A stretch of DNA of 64,000 bases from Lagopus muta (GCF_023343835.1 NC_064437.1:24403001-24467000); one strand, 5' to 3'; positions 1-13,429 are shown, counted from the stretch's first letter. Translations and numbers: made by a program. Notes: a model not told the origin generated them from the letters alone.

Positions 1-920
1 GCCTGTTCTTCTCATAGAATCCTGAGCATCTCATCATTTGTGGCCTTTGGTTTCCAGGAAGTTCTCAGCAGGACCACAAGACAGTCTGCAGACCTTCTAG
101 AAGAGCATGCTGGATGGTATTTTTTCCCCACATTACAGGTTTGGAAGCAGAGGTAAATTTTCCTCTTTCACCAGTGTAATCAGACCTTCCCAAGCTCAGA
201 AAAGCTTTCTTCCTGAAAAGTACTTTCAGCACTGGAACATTTTCAACTCTCAAAGCGTTGTTTCCCACTCAAATCAAGGGATGCTCTGTTCCATCATCTG
301 CCCTTTCCCACTTGAAACACAATCTAAATTTTCATTTGACCAACATCACAGCTTTTCCACACCCACTCTCCAGATGTCAGGATTGCTTGTAAAAGTTTCT
401 GCAGGTGATGGATTTCAGGCCAAAGGCTAAGATTCATTTTAAAATGATCTCCACAAAATTTGATCTGGGCAGCAGTACCGAAATGGTTCTGCAAAAACAA
501 AGAACAATAAAGCAATTATATGCCATGCAAGAGGACAGTAAAAAGTGAGGGCATCCATCTCACCACAGCTGTCCTCTCCTCCTCCAGCAACCTGAACCCA
601 ACAGACTGTGCAGATCTATTTCTCATTACTGTAGAGGACACTACAGGTAATTCCAATGCAGTTAATAATGTGTTACCCTGGCCAGAAGGGACATAACTTG
701 TTATAAAGATGTGACAGCCCTGCTTGCTCACCTGTTCACATTGTGGTTCCTTCCTTCCCCCAAAGTACCTCTTCAAATTTTTGTCCCTCTTTGTTTCTGT
801 ATCATTCACCTGCAAGGCCCAGGTAAAGCAATTCCCTGTGCTTGCCTTCAGCTAGGTCTCCAGCTGCCATCAGCAACACCCAATCCATAGGTAAGCAACT
901 CTCCAAACAGCACTGTTGTA
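1..920. other. Non-coding, nothing recognised
   Basis: Only short frames with no family resemblance. No repeat family was recognised. Confidence 0.5.
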
Positions 921-1118
921 GAACCATAAGGTTCTACATAAGGCTAAGGTTGGAGGGGATCTTAAAGATCATCCAGTTCCAATCCCCTGCCATGGGCTGG
1001 CTGCCCCCCATCAGCTCAGGCTGCCCACGGCCCCATCAACTCGGCCTCAAGCACCTCGAGGGATGGGGCACCCACAGCTCATCTGGGCAGCATTGTCAGC
1101 ACCTCACCACTCTGTAGG
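921..1118 (-). mobile_element. CR1 3' fragment
   Basis: Reads ggttggaggggatcttaaag, atcatccagttccaatcccc, tgccatgggctggctgcccc, then gggatggggcacccacagct: the complement of a CR1 3' end. Confidence 0.9.
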
Positions 1119-4100
1119 CTGCAGTAGGTTGTCTTCATGCTTTCCCCAGCAAGTCTCGATTGCCTGTGCCGCGACACAGACCAGGCATGAAGACAGCTAC
1201 ACCACCCTAGGATGCAAGTCCTCCCATTGGGAGAGCAATATGCAACGTGCACGTGCGGTGCACTGTCTGGAGTGGAGGAGGCGATGCTCAAGGACTCCTT
1301 TGTACTACAAAGCATCACTGGAGAGCTTCCATCAGGTTCTCTCATCTTGCCAGGACATCCAAGACAGATCCACAGTAACTGAATAATCAATTAATCCTCC
1401 TGCAGAGCTCCATTTACATAATGAAAATGCAGCCTCCCAATATACCACTATTTTTCAGTTGTCTAGACCAATATATCTGTCCTGTAGTTGGAGGGGGGAG
1501 ACCTAACACAGCTTCTATTACAAGTGGCAGAGTTCCAGCTGAAGTCACGTGGTGGCAATAAAACTTCTATTGATTTCATGTAAGCATTTAACCCTAGCAG
1601 AGCGCATATTGCTCCAACAGCCCACAATGGACTCTACATCCAGCAACCCAGACTGAATTACAGTTGCACCTCACAGGGCGCTTGGGGAATCTCTTCCCTT
1701 TCTGTCTAGCTCAGACAGAAGCAATAGGCACGCAGAAACTTGACAGGCTTCACTGCACGCTTTGAAATACAGCAACAAGTTTGGGTTTTTCAGTTCAATA
1801 CGTGCCATTTTTCTCAGACCACAGACGTGGGTCTCACCTTACAGACTGCAGTGATAAACCAAACTGCTGTAACTCCAGATTCAACTCATTTAGCAAGTAG
1901 GGACATAGGGTTGGGGTAAGTCTGTACTCAGAAGTCTTATCCTAGACTGAAGACTATGAGCAATGCTACTAATGCATCACTCCTGGGCAATGCTGGCAAA
2001 CCTCAGAGACTGCAGAGCTGAATTAAAAACCTTTACTCTTGCTCTCCCTTCAACTTTTGCCCACAGAAATAGGACATGAAAAGCAAACAATCAGAGGCTC
2101 ACAGCAGGGCCTATTTGCAGCCGCTGGCTCCCAGCCAAGCTGGACAGGCTGCAGAAAGGAGATCAGCAGAAGGCTGAGGTTCAGCTGCAGCCCTCGGTCC
2201 TACCACAGCCTTCTGCAGGTCAGCAGACAAATCATTTTGAACTTATCTTCAAGCTCACAAAGCCCATGCAAGCTCCCATCCATCCCAGCCATTGGAAAGG
2301 GCACCAAATGTCTGAGCTGCTCTGCCAGCAGCACAGCTGAGGCACTGGGGATAGACAAAGCTTTGTCAGACCTTCTCCTGGGCAGGGCAGTGTCTGTGTG
2401 CAGTGTGACAATTGCTTCCATAACAGCATTGGATCTGTATTTATACATTCCCATAAGAGTGCGGTTTAAGCGAGCATGCTCTGCCCTCCTCTGCTTGCTA
2501 CAGGTTGTCTCCTGCAGTCCATAGAAGCCCAGGCAAATCCACACATCCTATCCAAGGGATTGCTTTGTGTTTTCCTGATGACAGCCACCTAATGCAGACT
2601 CAATGACTTCTGGCCATTCCCCTGACCAGGGCAGGCACACCAATCAGCTGCTAATTGCAGCAGCCTAATGCTGCAGCTGGCGGTATGGATGCTGACGCCA
2701 AACCGCAGAGCTCCCCCAGCCAGCTGACAGCAATGCTGAGCACAACTTGTCCCCATCTGAACAAACAACTGTTCGGTCAGCGCAGGCAGCTTCCCCAGGC
2801 ACTGTCCTGACCCTGCACCATCATCAGAGGTGACAAAGCCTTCGGAGCAAGCACACAAAGCACCAGAAGCATCTCATGCGTAAGCAGAGGCTACAGCGTG
2901 CTGAGAGCCGTGAACTGCCACACTTTGGGCCACATGGGATGGCCAGGCCCCGTGGGGATGGGACAGCCATCATGTTAATTGGGTGTCAGGGACATGTCCT
3001 TAAAGTCTCCCATCTCCTCCCGCCCAGCCAAGCACTGGGACAGCTCTTGCTTTCTGTGCGAGTACCAGTATTTGCCTTGACATTTGTAGGTCACTAGAAT
3101 CAAAAGGTTTGGGAAGGGGAAACTCTGAAATCCTTGAAAGCTCAGTTCTGGAGCTGGCACAGCCCAGCCTCCCCCTATCCGTCACAGCACGCTTCTCCCT
3201 TTTGCCAGAACTCCTCAAGTAATGGCCCTCTCTCTTCTCACCCTGTGGATGGAGGGAAACTGACTGCTGGTTCTTCTATCTGACCTATCAAGTGGAGTCT
3301 AGATGTTATTTCCATGAAACAGAGTTAAGTGAACACACCTCTGTCCTGGTCCATACGAGCTCTACACCTGTTTCTTGATAAAAAACTGCCTCAAGGGTCC
3401 TTTGAGGAGTCTGAGCCTGCTTAGCTTTCACCATCTTTCTTGCTCCTCAAAATGCAAATTTCAGTTTATGCAAGCAAAGGTCTCTCCTTGAGCTCCAGTA
3501 AACAGCCAAATGCAGAGTAATTAAGATTTCCAAGACTAATTCCTCTAAGTTTCTTCCGCAGGCACATTTAAAGATGGCAAATCTGGGTGTATATATCAAC
3601 GTTTGCCTCCAGAGGGTTTTGTGGATGTGTTTTGCCAGTTTCCCCCCAGACAACAGTCTTCCACTTAGAGGAGATCATTTGGAGCCACACCACAGTGTCA
3701 AGGCTTCATCAACCAAGAGGTTGAAGCCTGAGCTGCTGCTCTCCACAAATAGGAGGACTAAGGGTCAGCATTTTGCAGACGTCAAGTGTTCTTTGTATAG
3801 AGCTGCCTAAGGATGACGCAGTGCGAGTCATTCAGACTTGGCAGCCCTGCATGCCCCAGGCATAAGTTTTGGCACAGACTCCAAAGCCTGGGATGCTACC
3901 GCCTTCCTAGACAGCAGTTACACTCCTCTGTGCTCCTTCTGTCAGTGCTTTGCCACCCTTGAGGTACCTTTCCCCTAGGGACGTGGGGAGCACAAGGACC
4001 TCTCCCCTCTTTCAGAGCATGAAGAACGGCTGCTTTACACAACAGCTTTCTCTGCAGGCCTGGAGCTCTCGAGAACAGGCTACATCTGGTGTGACGCGTG

Positions 4101-5590
4101 CTTGGAGTCACCCTCAGCTCCCCAAGGACAGTCTGAGCCAAGCGTATGTTACCAGCACCAGAAGCATGTTCCCCACTTCCTAAACATTGCATCAGAGCAG
4201 ACAATGTCAGGAGCATTTGGAAATGCATCGAAGCTGCCTTTGCATATGTGTGTCAGAGGACACGCACGCGTCCCGTCTGGAAGCTAGAAGGAAGGCCATC
4301 TGCCTTCCATTGCAAGCTGGTGATGGACACAGATTCTTGCTGTCGCTTTGGCTATGCACGCCGAGCTGTGCCCAGCTCCACAGCGTGCTCCAGAGCCACC
4401 TCCTGGCTGAAAGGATAACAGTCATGGAGAAAAGTAAGTTAAAAAAGCCCTAGCAAAACCCAAACACCCACCTCAAGTCCCAGCCATTTGCTTTACATCT
4501 GCATTGCACTCTCCACGACAGGTTTCAGCATCACTACGATCCAGGCAGAGGCACTATCCTGCTCTGGTTTCTAAACATGATCCCAGACCTGGGCTGCTGT
4601 TGGAGAGGTTACATCAGGGAAGTTCCTCTTCTGCAGATCTGTGCCATTGCTTTCCCCAGGTCTGTTCAGCAGTGATTCCACTAGTTCAGGTTACAGTAGG
4701 ACAGCCCACACCAGCTTCCTTACAGTCTAGAAGAACAGGAGACAGTTATACAAAAGAAATGTCCTTCAGTCCATCATCAGATGGAGCAGGAACAATTTCT
4801 CAGTTCACATCAGGGCTATTGCTTTCTGATTAGGCTTGCTTTCCAGCAAGGCCATTTTGCAAAGCAGCCACACCACTGCACTGGAGGAGAGCGTGTGACA
4901 CAGTTTATGGGGAAGAGGCATCCTTGAAGAGCAGAAGTTCTGCACAGTCCTACCAATGACAGGTGAGGAAGTTATGATCCTACATCCTTCCCTGATGGCC
5001 AAGTGATGCCCTTCATGTTTGACGTTCCTTTGCACAACAAAAGGTACATTATCTTACTCTCAAAGCACAGCATATAGACACAGAGGCCAGTTAAAGCACA
5101 GATTTAACTCTATTTAAGACAAGGCCACAAAAGGTTTTCCTACAGCATTTAGATCAGTTATTTTGAAAGAAAGGTTTTGCTTTTTCTTCATAGGAATAGG
5201 CCTAGCATCCAAAAAGAGAAGACAGCAACCGCCCATTTCAGTGCCAGGGAGCTACAGGGCATCATGGAAGCAGGTGAGGCTGCTCCGCTCAAAGTGGGAC
5301 AACCCCTTCCCCAATCAGCCAGCACTAAATCAACCCAAGCATCCTGCTTGACACCCCCAGAATGGGACCGGACAGAGTGGATGACCACAGACTACAAAAA
5401 TCTGGAGAGAAGCAGCAATGCACAGTGAGGAAACGCGAGGAAGCCAGAAATCAAACTCTTCGAAGGCAGAAACGTGCCAGACGAACAACACAGCCAAGAG
5501 TGACACAGGAGTCCTTATGATGTAAAATCTCTTCCCATGTTGCAGCATGTTGACCTGACAACATGCCATCAGAATTCTAAATTATGTATC
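1119..5590. other. Non-coding stretch
   Basis: No exon, RNA gene or clear repeat recognised. The 161-codon frame at 2039-2524 shows no protein-like conservation that I recognise. Confidence 0.5.
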
Positions 5591-5599
5591 TAAGAGCCC

Positions 5600-5880
5600 T
5601 TCTCCCTGTCAGGGAGCGTTTGAACCTGAAGCGAAGCCGGCAGCGGAGAAGAGCAGACAGGAGAGGTAATTACCCGCGGTCTCCTCCAAGAGCTGACAGA
5701 AAGCAGGCCCTGTGCTGGAGATCCTGGCCTCATTACGGGCTCTCCTGGAGGCTGCAGCTGCTCCTCTCTGCGGTCAGACGTGAGTCACGGCATTGCAGAG
5801 GAGCGAGGAGTGCTCCTGTGAGCTCATTAGTGGCTGCAGGGCCATCAGCCGCAGCCATGCTGGTGTTTGAAGGCAGAGCC
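5600..5880. promoter_or_regulatory. Candidate enhancer-like segment with an AP-1/MAF-like site
   Basis: A non-repeat, moderately GC-rich segment with cctcattacgg, gtgagtcacggc (TGAGTCA core at about 5781) and gctcattagtgg. Motif content only; conservation is untested. Confidence 0.22.
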
Positions 5881-5939
5881 CCAACGCCGTTCTCGAACCT
5901 CAGAGGCAGGGCAAAAGCCAGCCATGAAGTTGGCTTGCC

Positions 5940-6450
5940 CATAGCTCTGGTATTTCTTCCTTATATCCAGTCCAAATCACCACTCTTTTAGTTTGAAACC
6001 ATTTCCCCTTGTCCCATCACAGCAGACTCTGCTAAAGAGTCTGTCCCCTTTTTTCTTACAGCTCCTGTAGATACTGACAAGCTGCTCTCAGGTCTCCCCG
6101 GAGCCTCTTCCTCTCCATGCTGAACAGCCCCAGACCTCAGCCTATCCTTGTAGGAGAGGCATTTCATCCCTTGGGTCATTTTTGTGCCCCTTCTCTGCAT
6201 GCACTCCAACAGGTCTGCATCTGTCCTGTACTGAGGGCTCCACATCTGGACACAGCACTCCAGATGAAGTCTCACCGTGCAGAGTAGAGGGGCAGGATGA
6301 CCTCACTCACCCTGCTGACCACACTTCTTTTGATGCAGCCCATCCAAGAACAGCCCCAGAAAGCTGGCTTTCTAGGCTGCTAGGGCACAGTGCTGGCTCA
6401 CATCAAGCCTGCTACCCACAAGGACCTCCAAGCTGCGCGGAATGCACCTT
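5940..6450 (-). mobile_element. CR1 fragment (about 500 bases)
   Basis: The complement of CR1: tttgaaaccatttccccttg, tcccatcacagcagactctg, gcatgcactccaacaggtct, then ttcttttgatgcagccca. The extreme 3' end is missing. Confidence 0.92.
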
Positions 6451-6459
6451 GCAGCAGCA

Positions 6460-8850
6460 TGGAGATGGAAAAGTCCATTCCGTGGCTGAAAGACCTGCAG
6501 CATCGGTGATCTGATCTCCCTCCTTACGCCCAGCCAGCCCCAGCTGGAAGCTCCTCTGTGTGCTCTTCCAGAGGCCTCTCCTCCTGGTGACCTCTGCTAC
6601 TCTGCCCATCCCAGGGGACAGAAGGTAATTCCAGCTCCACTCCTGCTGCAGCCCATCTCCACAGCTGTGCCTACATGGTGAGGCCATGTGAGCCTGTGAT
6701 GGATCACTGCCTGTGAGGGGCTGAGCCACTGAGCCCCTCTGCAAAGCAACAGCCAGCTGGACATGAGCTACAGACTCGGGCAGCAGCAAAAGCTGATCTG
6801 TTACAGCTAACTCTTCCCATTCTTAGCAAGGCATTGGCTCAGGGAAATAAATACCCTGAAGGCCAAAGCAGCACAGAGAGATATAAACAACCAAATCCTA
6901 CATGGGTGCAAAAAGCCCTGTGCCCATTTACCCCAGGGAAAGAGACTTGGACAGCGTGAATCCACTTGCATACCAAAACACAGAGGTGCAGTGGTGTTGG
7001 TGAACTTGCAATACATAATTTTTCTCAGTGCTAATTGCCCTTCTGGCTGCTGGCCCAGCCTGAGCCACGATGGGGCACTCAGAGCCAGGGACACAGCATG
7101 CATCTGTGGGGAAAGGATGCTGCAGCCCACAGTGAACCTCTGTTCTCCTACAAAGCCAGAAGCAAGCACTTTGCCTCCAAAAGGCCCACGGTAACTAACT
7201 TCGTGAAAATGCAGGCCTCACAAAAACAAAATCTGTGGCGTCAGTTGCTGTGTCTGTAGCAGAACAAGCAAAGCTCAAATTGCAGTGCTGGCACTGCCTG
7301 CCCTTGGATCCAGGGAGTGCAGGGACAACAAAGACGTGTCAGGCAGAGCTAAGAACACATCCAGCTCCCCACTCCTGAGAATGAGGGCAGGAGGGAATGT
7401 GTATGCATTAAAAGGGTAATGTTGGCTATTACAGACAGCAAGTTTAATGACACAATCATAACGTTACAGAATTTTAGAAGGGACATAAGCCCTTGGGCAT
7501 CAAATGACCTTTGAAAGACACAGAGAGGAATGAAAGTAAGTCACAACCACTGCCACCTGCTCTACAATTCCCTCCTTCTTCCTCTAAAACACTGTGCTGG
7601 AGCAACCACCAACACCAGCCTGAGTCAAGTGGGCCAGCTCCTACTGTCCCTCTGTGATTAACTAATTAACGCAGCAAATCATTTCCCAACAGTTCTTTTA
7701 AAAACAAAAAATAATTTATTATTAAAAAAAAAAAAAGCCAATCTGTCTCTTCCTCTCTTCTTCCCAATTCTTTATCTCAGCCTTTATTCAATACAAACCA
7801 AATTACGGACCACGTTGTTGCAAGAAGTTCTGAAGTAACTTCACCCCCTGCTCCCCAAACATTCCATGCGTCTCAGGGGATGTGGCAGAGGACAGCTGCA
7901 AGCTTTAGGTTCACTAATCAAAGCCCCGCTCAGCCTGACCAAGCTCCAATCCCACTCACGCTGCCGAGGCAATTTGGGCTCCAAGAGCAGATGCACAGAT
8001 ACGTACACCACGCAGCCCTCCTGCGCCCTTCAGCTCTCATCACGCTCAAGCCTGCATCGTGCACGCTAACAGATTTCCCACCGAGCTCCAGGGAGCAAGA
8101 TCAGACTTCAAATGCCTCCAAGAAAACCTCGTATTTCTTCCCACCGCACGTCCCACGAGGATCTGTTACACAGGCGGCTCGTTCTGCCGTGCTGGTGCTC
8201 AAGGAGTCTTAAAACGGAGTATAAACTGCTGCCTCCTCCACTGGAAGTACACGTCCTCCTGGAGGGATCGGTGGGGGATTTCACACAGGGTTAGTTTTTA
8301 TGCTGCGAATATTCCGCGAGGTTTGCGTTCCATCTCTCATCATAAAGTTTTAATGGGAACTCTTTGAAATTGCCAGTTTTTCTGATACGTCTTCAAACCA
8401 AAATTGTCTGGCTGTGCAAAACTTGGTGAGGTACATCCGCGCTGTACCTGGGGTGCTGCCTGGAGATTTTAGTTACAGGAAGAAAACAAACCAGATAGGC
8501 GAATTCTAGCAATGTTTTACACTGAAACATATCAACATCCCCATCCTGCACTTGCAAGCCTGATAGCTGCAAAACCACCTTTATCAGATATATGTAAATA
8601 TATACATACATAAATCCAGGATTCGGCCCCTCTCTCACTGAGATCGCTCTATGACGAATTTTGTGAAATAGAAACAAATGTGATGATTCCTCTTCTCAGG
8701 TGGGATTTTACAAGCCTTTGCACTGGGTTTTCTGGATTTGGCCCTCCCTCTCTCATCCTAAAGAATGATGCATCTGCTTTACCACTCTGCCCCGCACTGG
8801 ACAGCCTTTCTGCCAGCCTGTGCTCACAGGCAACGGCCAGGCAATGATCA
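6460..8850. other. Non-coding stretch
   Basis: No gene recognised. It contains an A/T-rich patch with a run of 13 A near 7723-7735, and several short frames that resemble nothing. Confidence 0.5.
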
Positions 8851-9060
8851 GGGACACCGACAGTTCCATCAGGTCAGCTCCAGCCTGACCTTGTCTCCAA
8901 GGACAGTGCACCCATCAACTCTCTGGGCAGTCTGTGCCAGTGCCTCATGGCCCTTACTGGAAAAAAAAACCTTTTCCTTACATCCAAACTAGATCTCCCC
9001 TCTTTTAGTTTGAAACCATGTCCCCTTGTCCTATCACAACAGTCCCTTCCCATAGGAGCA
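8851..9060 (-). mobile_element. CR1 3' fragment
   Basis: Reads gggacaccgacagttccatc, ctctctgggcagtctgtgcc, agtgcctcatggcccttact, then ccccttgtcctatcacaaca: the complement of a CR1 3' region lacking its last tens of bases. Confidence 0.9.
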
Positions 9061-9339
9061 GTGAAACACAGTGAAACATGCCTGCAAGGACATAGCCGGA
9101 CCACAGCCTGACTCCCATTGCTGCAGCACCAGCCTCAGCGCAGGATGGTGATTTTCTGCTCTCTGCTGACCTGCTTCATGCAATTCCCCTGGAGTAAATC
9201 AGCCTTCAGCTGCAGGCAGCGAGTTGGGGTGCATTTCACTGCATACCTAGACCATCCCTGGCACAGGCAATGGAGGAAGCCCACCCAGAGCCATGCTGTT
9301 TGCCAAGAGAAGCCGAGTTTCTCTCCGCTTCTTCCATTT

Positions 9340-9620
9340 CTTTACCAGAATGGTTTTATGCAAATCCAATCTCCTCTGCTGGCTCCCGCTGCGCTGCAGA
9401 GGTTTGGTGGAGGGGAGGAAAGGGGAAGGGGTGGGAAGGAGGGGGGAAGAGGATGGAGCCTTGTTTGCTATCAGCTGCTCGGAAGAGCAGAGCAGAGACA
9501 AGATTGATGATGCTCTCTGGATATAAGATCTCCTCCTTGTGAAAGGCTGCTTATGAGGCCTGATAGACTTGTCATCTCTTAATAAACATCGCTGATATGT
9601 CGGTGAGGAGAAAGCAGGAG
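9340..9620. promoter_or_regulatory. Candidate regulatory segment with an octamer site and purine tract
   Basis: A perfect octamer ATGCAAAT at 9358-9365 is followed by CCAAT, a 50-base G/A tract at 9408-9457, and a TAATAAACATCGCTGATA segment near 9580. There is no repeat signature. Low confidence, from motifs only. Confidence 0.28.
9408..9457 (+). repeat. G/A-rich purine tract with quadruplex pattern
   Basis: An almost pure purine run with GGGG, GGGG, GGGG, GGG and GGGGGG blocks separated by one to six bases, compatible with a G-quadruplex on the plus strand. Confidence 0.7.
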
Positions 9621-10239
9621 CGAGGGGAGGACACACACAGAAAGGCGGCTGACAATTTACTTACAGCCACGCTCTTCTCTCGCCTTGGCCCACATGCAGC
9701 TCAGACAGCTCTTCCCAGGGAGGAACATCCACAGCCCTCCTCAGCAGTGCCCATGGATGGGCTGCACCCACCTCCTGGGCAGTTCCCATCCAACAACCCA
9801 TTTCCCTATGAGCTTAGGACCACCTGCCCCAAGCTGCATACCTGGCCCTAAGCCTCAAAAAAAGGCAGTGGGATTTTCAGACAACTTACACAGCAGCTAT
9901 GAGTGGATCCTGACGAGAACAGCGTGCATTTCATCAGTACCTCGCAGGCTCCAAAGCTATTTCACTGCCATTGTGCTCCTTCTATAAATTGCTCTCCAAG
10001 TGTTTGTAAGTCGCTCTACTCTTGCCCACAAAGCTGTAAATCAAAGGGACTTGCTTGTGATCAGAAGCCACATCCCTTGCTTTTGTTTAATCTCTGTAAA
10101 GCAGCAAGGAAATTTTTGATGCCTGCAGGGAGTATTTGCCCTACCCAATTCCAACAATGACAATCACAGGTAGCAAAGTGACATTATCACCAGGAGCCTG
10201 CTGGGATACAGAACACCCACTTACAATCACCCACATCTA

Positions 10240-10420
10240 GCTACAGGCGCACGGATTCAAAACACAGCCATGTTTTCCTTGCGTATCTGACTCGGTTTGT
10301 ATTTAATCAAGCTGTGCATGGCTAAAAATGCTCCTGAGCATTAGCAGGTGCTTAGCGGCGCTGCATAAGCACAGAGCTAAGGAATAACGTGCTGTAAGCA
10401 CAGCTAACATAAGTGTTCAT
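10240..10420. promoter_or_regulatory. Candidate conserved non-coding segment
   Basis: A non-repeat segment with GTATTTAATCAAG, GAGCATTAGCAGG and repeated TAAGCACAG(A/C)GCTAA motifs. Motif appearance only. Confidence 0.2.
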
Positions 10421-10642
10421 AGCTCCCTGTGGGGCTAAGAATGACTGCAAACCTGGGGCTTACATATGCAAAAGCAAGTTCCCACAGAGCCTGCAGCCAC
10501 CACAGTCAGGGCTGCAGGGCAGGTCCCCTACACGCTCCTGTGCAAGGCTCAGAGCAGCCCACGGCCACAGGGATGCTCTCCAGCAGCATGGGAGAACATC
10601 TCGGACACGGTGATGGTAGTGCCCCATCCTCGGAGACTGCAC

Positions 10643-10760
10643 CCTGCTGAGCATCTGATGGAGCTGTGGGTGACTCTGTTCAGTGCAGAGCAGTGGAACC
10701 AGCTGACCTTTAAGGGCTTCTTCCAACTCAAAGGATTCTGTGGCTCCGTGACAACAACAC
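10643..10760 (+). mobile_element. CR1 3' end fragment
   Basis: Reads gatggagctgtgggtgactc, ttcagtgcagagcagtgg, then ccaactcaaaggattctgtg: a CR1 3' end in sense orientation. Confidence 0.88.
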
Positions 10761-10987
10761 AGGGACAGCCCAAGCTCACCAGCTCCTCCTGCCAACACTT
10801 TGTGCCCCTCCAATGTTTCTGCCCCTACAGGCTGCCCTCACACACTGTCCTCCTCAAAACCTGCCCAAGTAAACAGATGCTTACAATTCTTCATCCTGCA
10901 CAGCTTCTCTGTAAAATAACATCACACAGCTATTTTCCTAGTTTTAAACCAATTCAGTCATTTTGCTCTAATACATCCTTTTTTGAC

Positions 10988-11165
10988 TAACAGGCTGCTC
11001 AGAGATGTTGTGGATGCCCCATGCCTGAAGGTGTTCAAGGCCAGCTTGGATGCGGCCCTGGGCAGTCTGGTCTAGCATTAAATGTGGAGGTTGGTGGCCC
11101 TGCATGTGGCAGGGGGGTTGGAGATTCATGATCCTTGAGGTCCCTTCCAATCCTGGACAAGTCCT
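10988..11165 (+). mobile_element. CR1 3' end fragment, second subfamily
   Basis: Reads gatgttgtggatgccccatg, tgttcaaggccagcttggat, ccctgcatgtggcagggggg, then gatccttgaggtcccttcca. It matches the copy in NUF2 intron 12 better than the neighbouring copy, so it is a separate insertion. Confidence 0.9.
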
Positions 11166-11169
11166 GAGA

Positions 11170-13340
11170 ATACTCACTGAGTTATGAGGATTCGTTATGT
11201 CTCCAGCACTAATACTTGCACTCATAGTAAACTAAATGCTCTCAGGACTTGGATTCATAGTTTTTATGAGTACTCATGGGCCATATTTTCACACAATCTC
11301 AATGTTTGCGGGACTGCAAAGCTACAAAGTTATGACCAGAAGAGCGTTCCAAGGGCTAACCTCTCCATCAATAAACACCTCTGCCCAATGGGCACAGGAG
11401 TGCTCTCATCCCAAATGACTGCCTCGCAGAAGAAACAAATACATTTCTCCCTGATTGCTTTGTGTATGACCTTTCTACCAAGCGTCCCAGGAGAGGTATG
11501 TCAGCCCTCCCTCCTGCCCGTAATTAGTGACCCACAATGAACGTGCTTCTCAAGGTTGGAACCTACAACTCAGCGTAGACCTGAATGGCCTCAATTTGAT
11601 TGGAAAGGAAAACAACTTCTGCGCGACTCGAAAAGGTTAAAGTTTAGCCCCGGCATTTCCTGCCCTCAGCAGTCCATAATGAACCAGTGTCCCCAGTGTC
11701 ACCTTCTCAATCAAATGGGCACTTCAACACTTGAAACCCTCCTCCTTTTGCACGAAGGAAATCACATGGATTTGTGGCAGCCTCCAACCACAAGGCTGGG
11801 ATCACGTTCACTGATTGGCGTGGCCACAGCCACCCTACCCTCCTCTCCTCTGCTTTGCAAGAGCATTGGATCACGCTCAGCTCACCCAACTGCAAATTCC
11901 CCCACTTATGGGATTTTTCTTAGAAGTAGAATACAATATGTTGGTTGTCTAAGCATACAGTGGCTCTGTAGCTCATATTTTAGTACAAAACAGTTTGCTT
12001 TGCAGTTACTTCATGCACGCAAACACTTGAGCGCTCTTCCTCACCTGTCACCCAAAGCCACATCCATGACAAAGCAATTCCCCAACATTTCCAGAGAGAT
12101 GGAAGTTCAGATTTCCAATGCAGCTTTCCCAAACCCTCAAGTTTTCCTCATCTTATAGTATTTTAGGAGCTTTTTCCAAGCTCCAAACTGCTGGTGGCAA
12201 GCGATCGCATGAGAGCCACAGCAGTCGTGCTAAAGGATAATTACAAGCTTCTAACCTCTATGGCTGTTAAGTCCTTGAAAGCAGCAGGCAAACAAATGGA
12301 AAGTCTCTAATGCAATTTTCCTTAAGTTTCACTCCCCCACGTAACCCTCCATGGCCCCTCATCTCACCTTGGGACTCAGAGCCGTGACTCAGAGCTCAGC
12401 TGGTGTTTCAGATCCATTTACACATTGGGATTTTGCATTGCAGTGGAAAAAAAAAAATGCCTTTTCAATCGAAATCTGCACACACACAAATCTTGTGTAG
12501 AATTCCTTCACATTTTCTCTATATAAATAGATAACACTCAGAAGCAGAGAGTACGAGGTTTCACTAACAGAAAGTAAAATAAAAATTGAGGCTATAAACA
12601 ATAAAGAGCCAATTAACTGCCTCATCCAAGACACTGAATTGCTTGTAACAAAGGGGAGTGCCAATCTGCACTCTCCATTGTGATTAGGAGCTCAAGGTAC
12701 AGCGTGTACATTCTGTCCTCAGTACTTAGCCTAATGGTTTTAATGAGGATATCTAAGCAGCTGAAGGTATTGTTTGGTCAGAGGGTCAACCACAGTAAGA
12801 GATGGGTACAGCATCGTTAGAAATGATGAAGGTATTTTCACACCATGTTTTACAAGCTGTCTTATAATAAAAACAAAGGATGTAAGAAACGAAAAGAAAA
12901 ACTCTGGCTGTACCCTTTAGACGTTATTCACATCCAGAGAAATTAAAGTAGGCAACAAAAGCACAATGAGAAAGAAACAAAGTTCATGAGCGATGAGGAG
13001 ATCAAGTAGGAGTACAAAACAGCATTTTGGGAGACATATATGTTGGTCTGTTGCTGTGGGGGCTTTTGCTTAGTTTTTTTTAGGCCATCCAAACATAACC
13101 AAGCCAGAAATAGAAACCACAAAGGGAAAGAAGGCGGGGGAAATTATTCACACCCAAGAACTGTTTGCAGTCTTGTGCTGTGTAATGGTGTCATCCCATC
13201 CATGCATCCCCACGGCTCTGTATGCAAAGCAAACTCAGGTGTTTCCTTCCAGGAGCACAGATCCAGCTAGCCGTTCAGCAGGATGTGGGGGTCATGAAGC
13301 ACCAGAAAGGAGACACACACACAAATAATAATGACATAGG
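11170..13340. other. Non-coding stretch
   Basis: The longest open frame (11556-12158, 200 codons) has no recognisable domain. AT-rich non-repeat segments near 12,390-12,900 look neutral. Confidence 0.5.
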
Positions 13341-13344
13341 CACG

Positions 13345-13428
13345 TAGAGGTCTGTTCCATCCCCATTCAGTGCAGGGCAGTTGGCTCAGATGACCCTTCC
13401 AACTCAAAGGGTTCTACGATTTTAGGCC
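13345..13428 (+). mobile_element. Short CR1 3' end remnant
   Basis: Reads attcagtgcagggcagttgg, atgacccttccaactcaaag, then ggttctacgatttt. Confidence 0.8.
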
Positions 13429-13429
13429 C

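Noticed and set aside
2039-2524. A 161-codon open frame on the plus strand
   Set aside because: No family resemblance and overlapped by equally open frames on the other strand.
10466-10990. A 174-codon open frame on the plus strand
   Set aside because: It runs through a CR1 3' end, so it is not a gene.
11556-12158. A 200-codon open frame on the plus strand
   Set aside because: No domain, no signal of coding bias, no matching splice or family resemblance; expected by chance over 41 kb.
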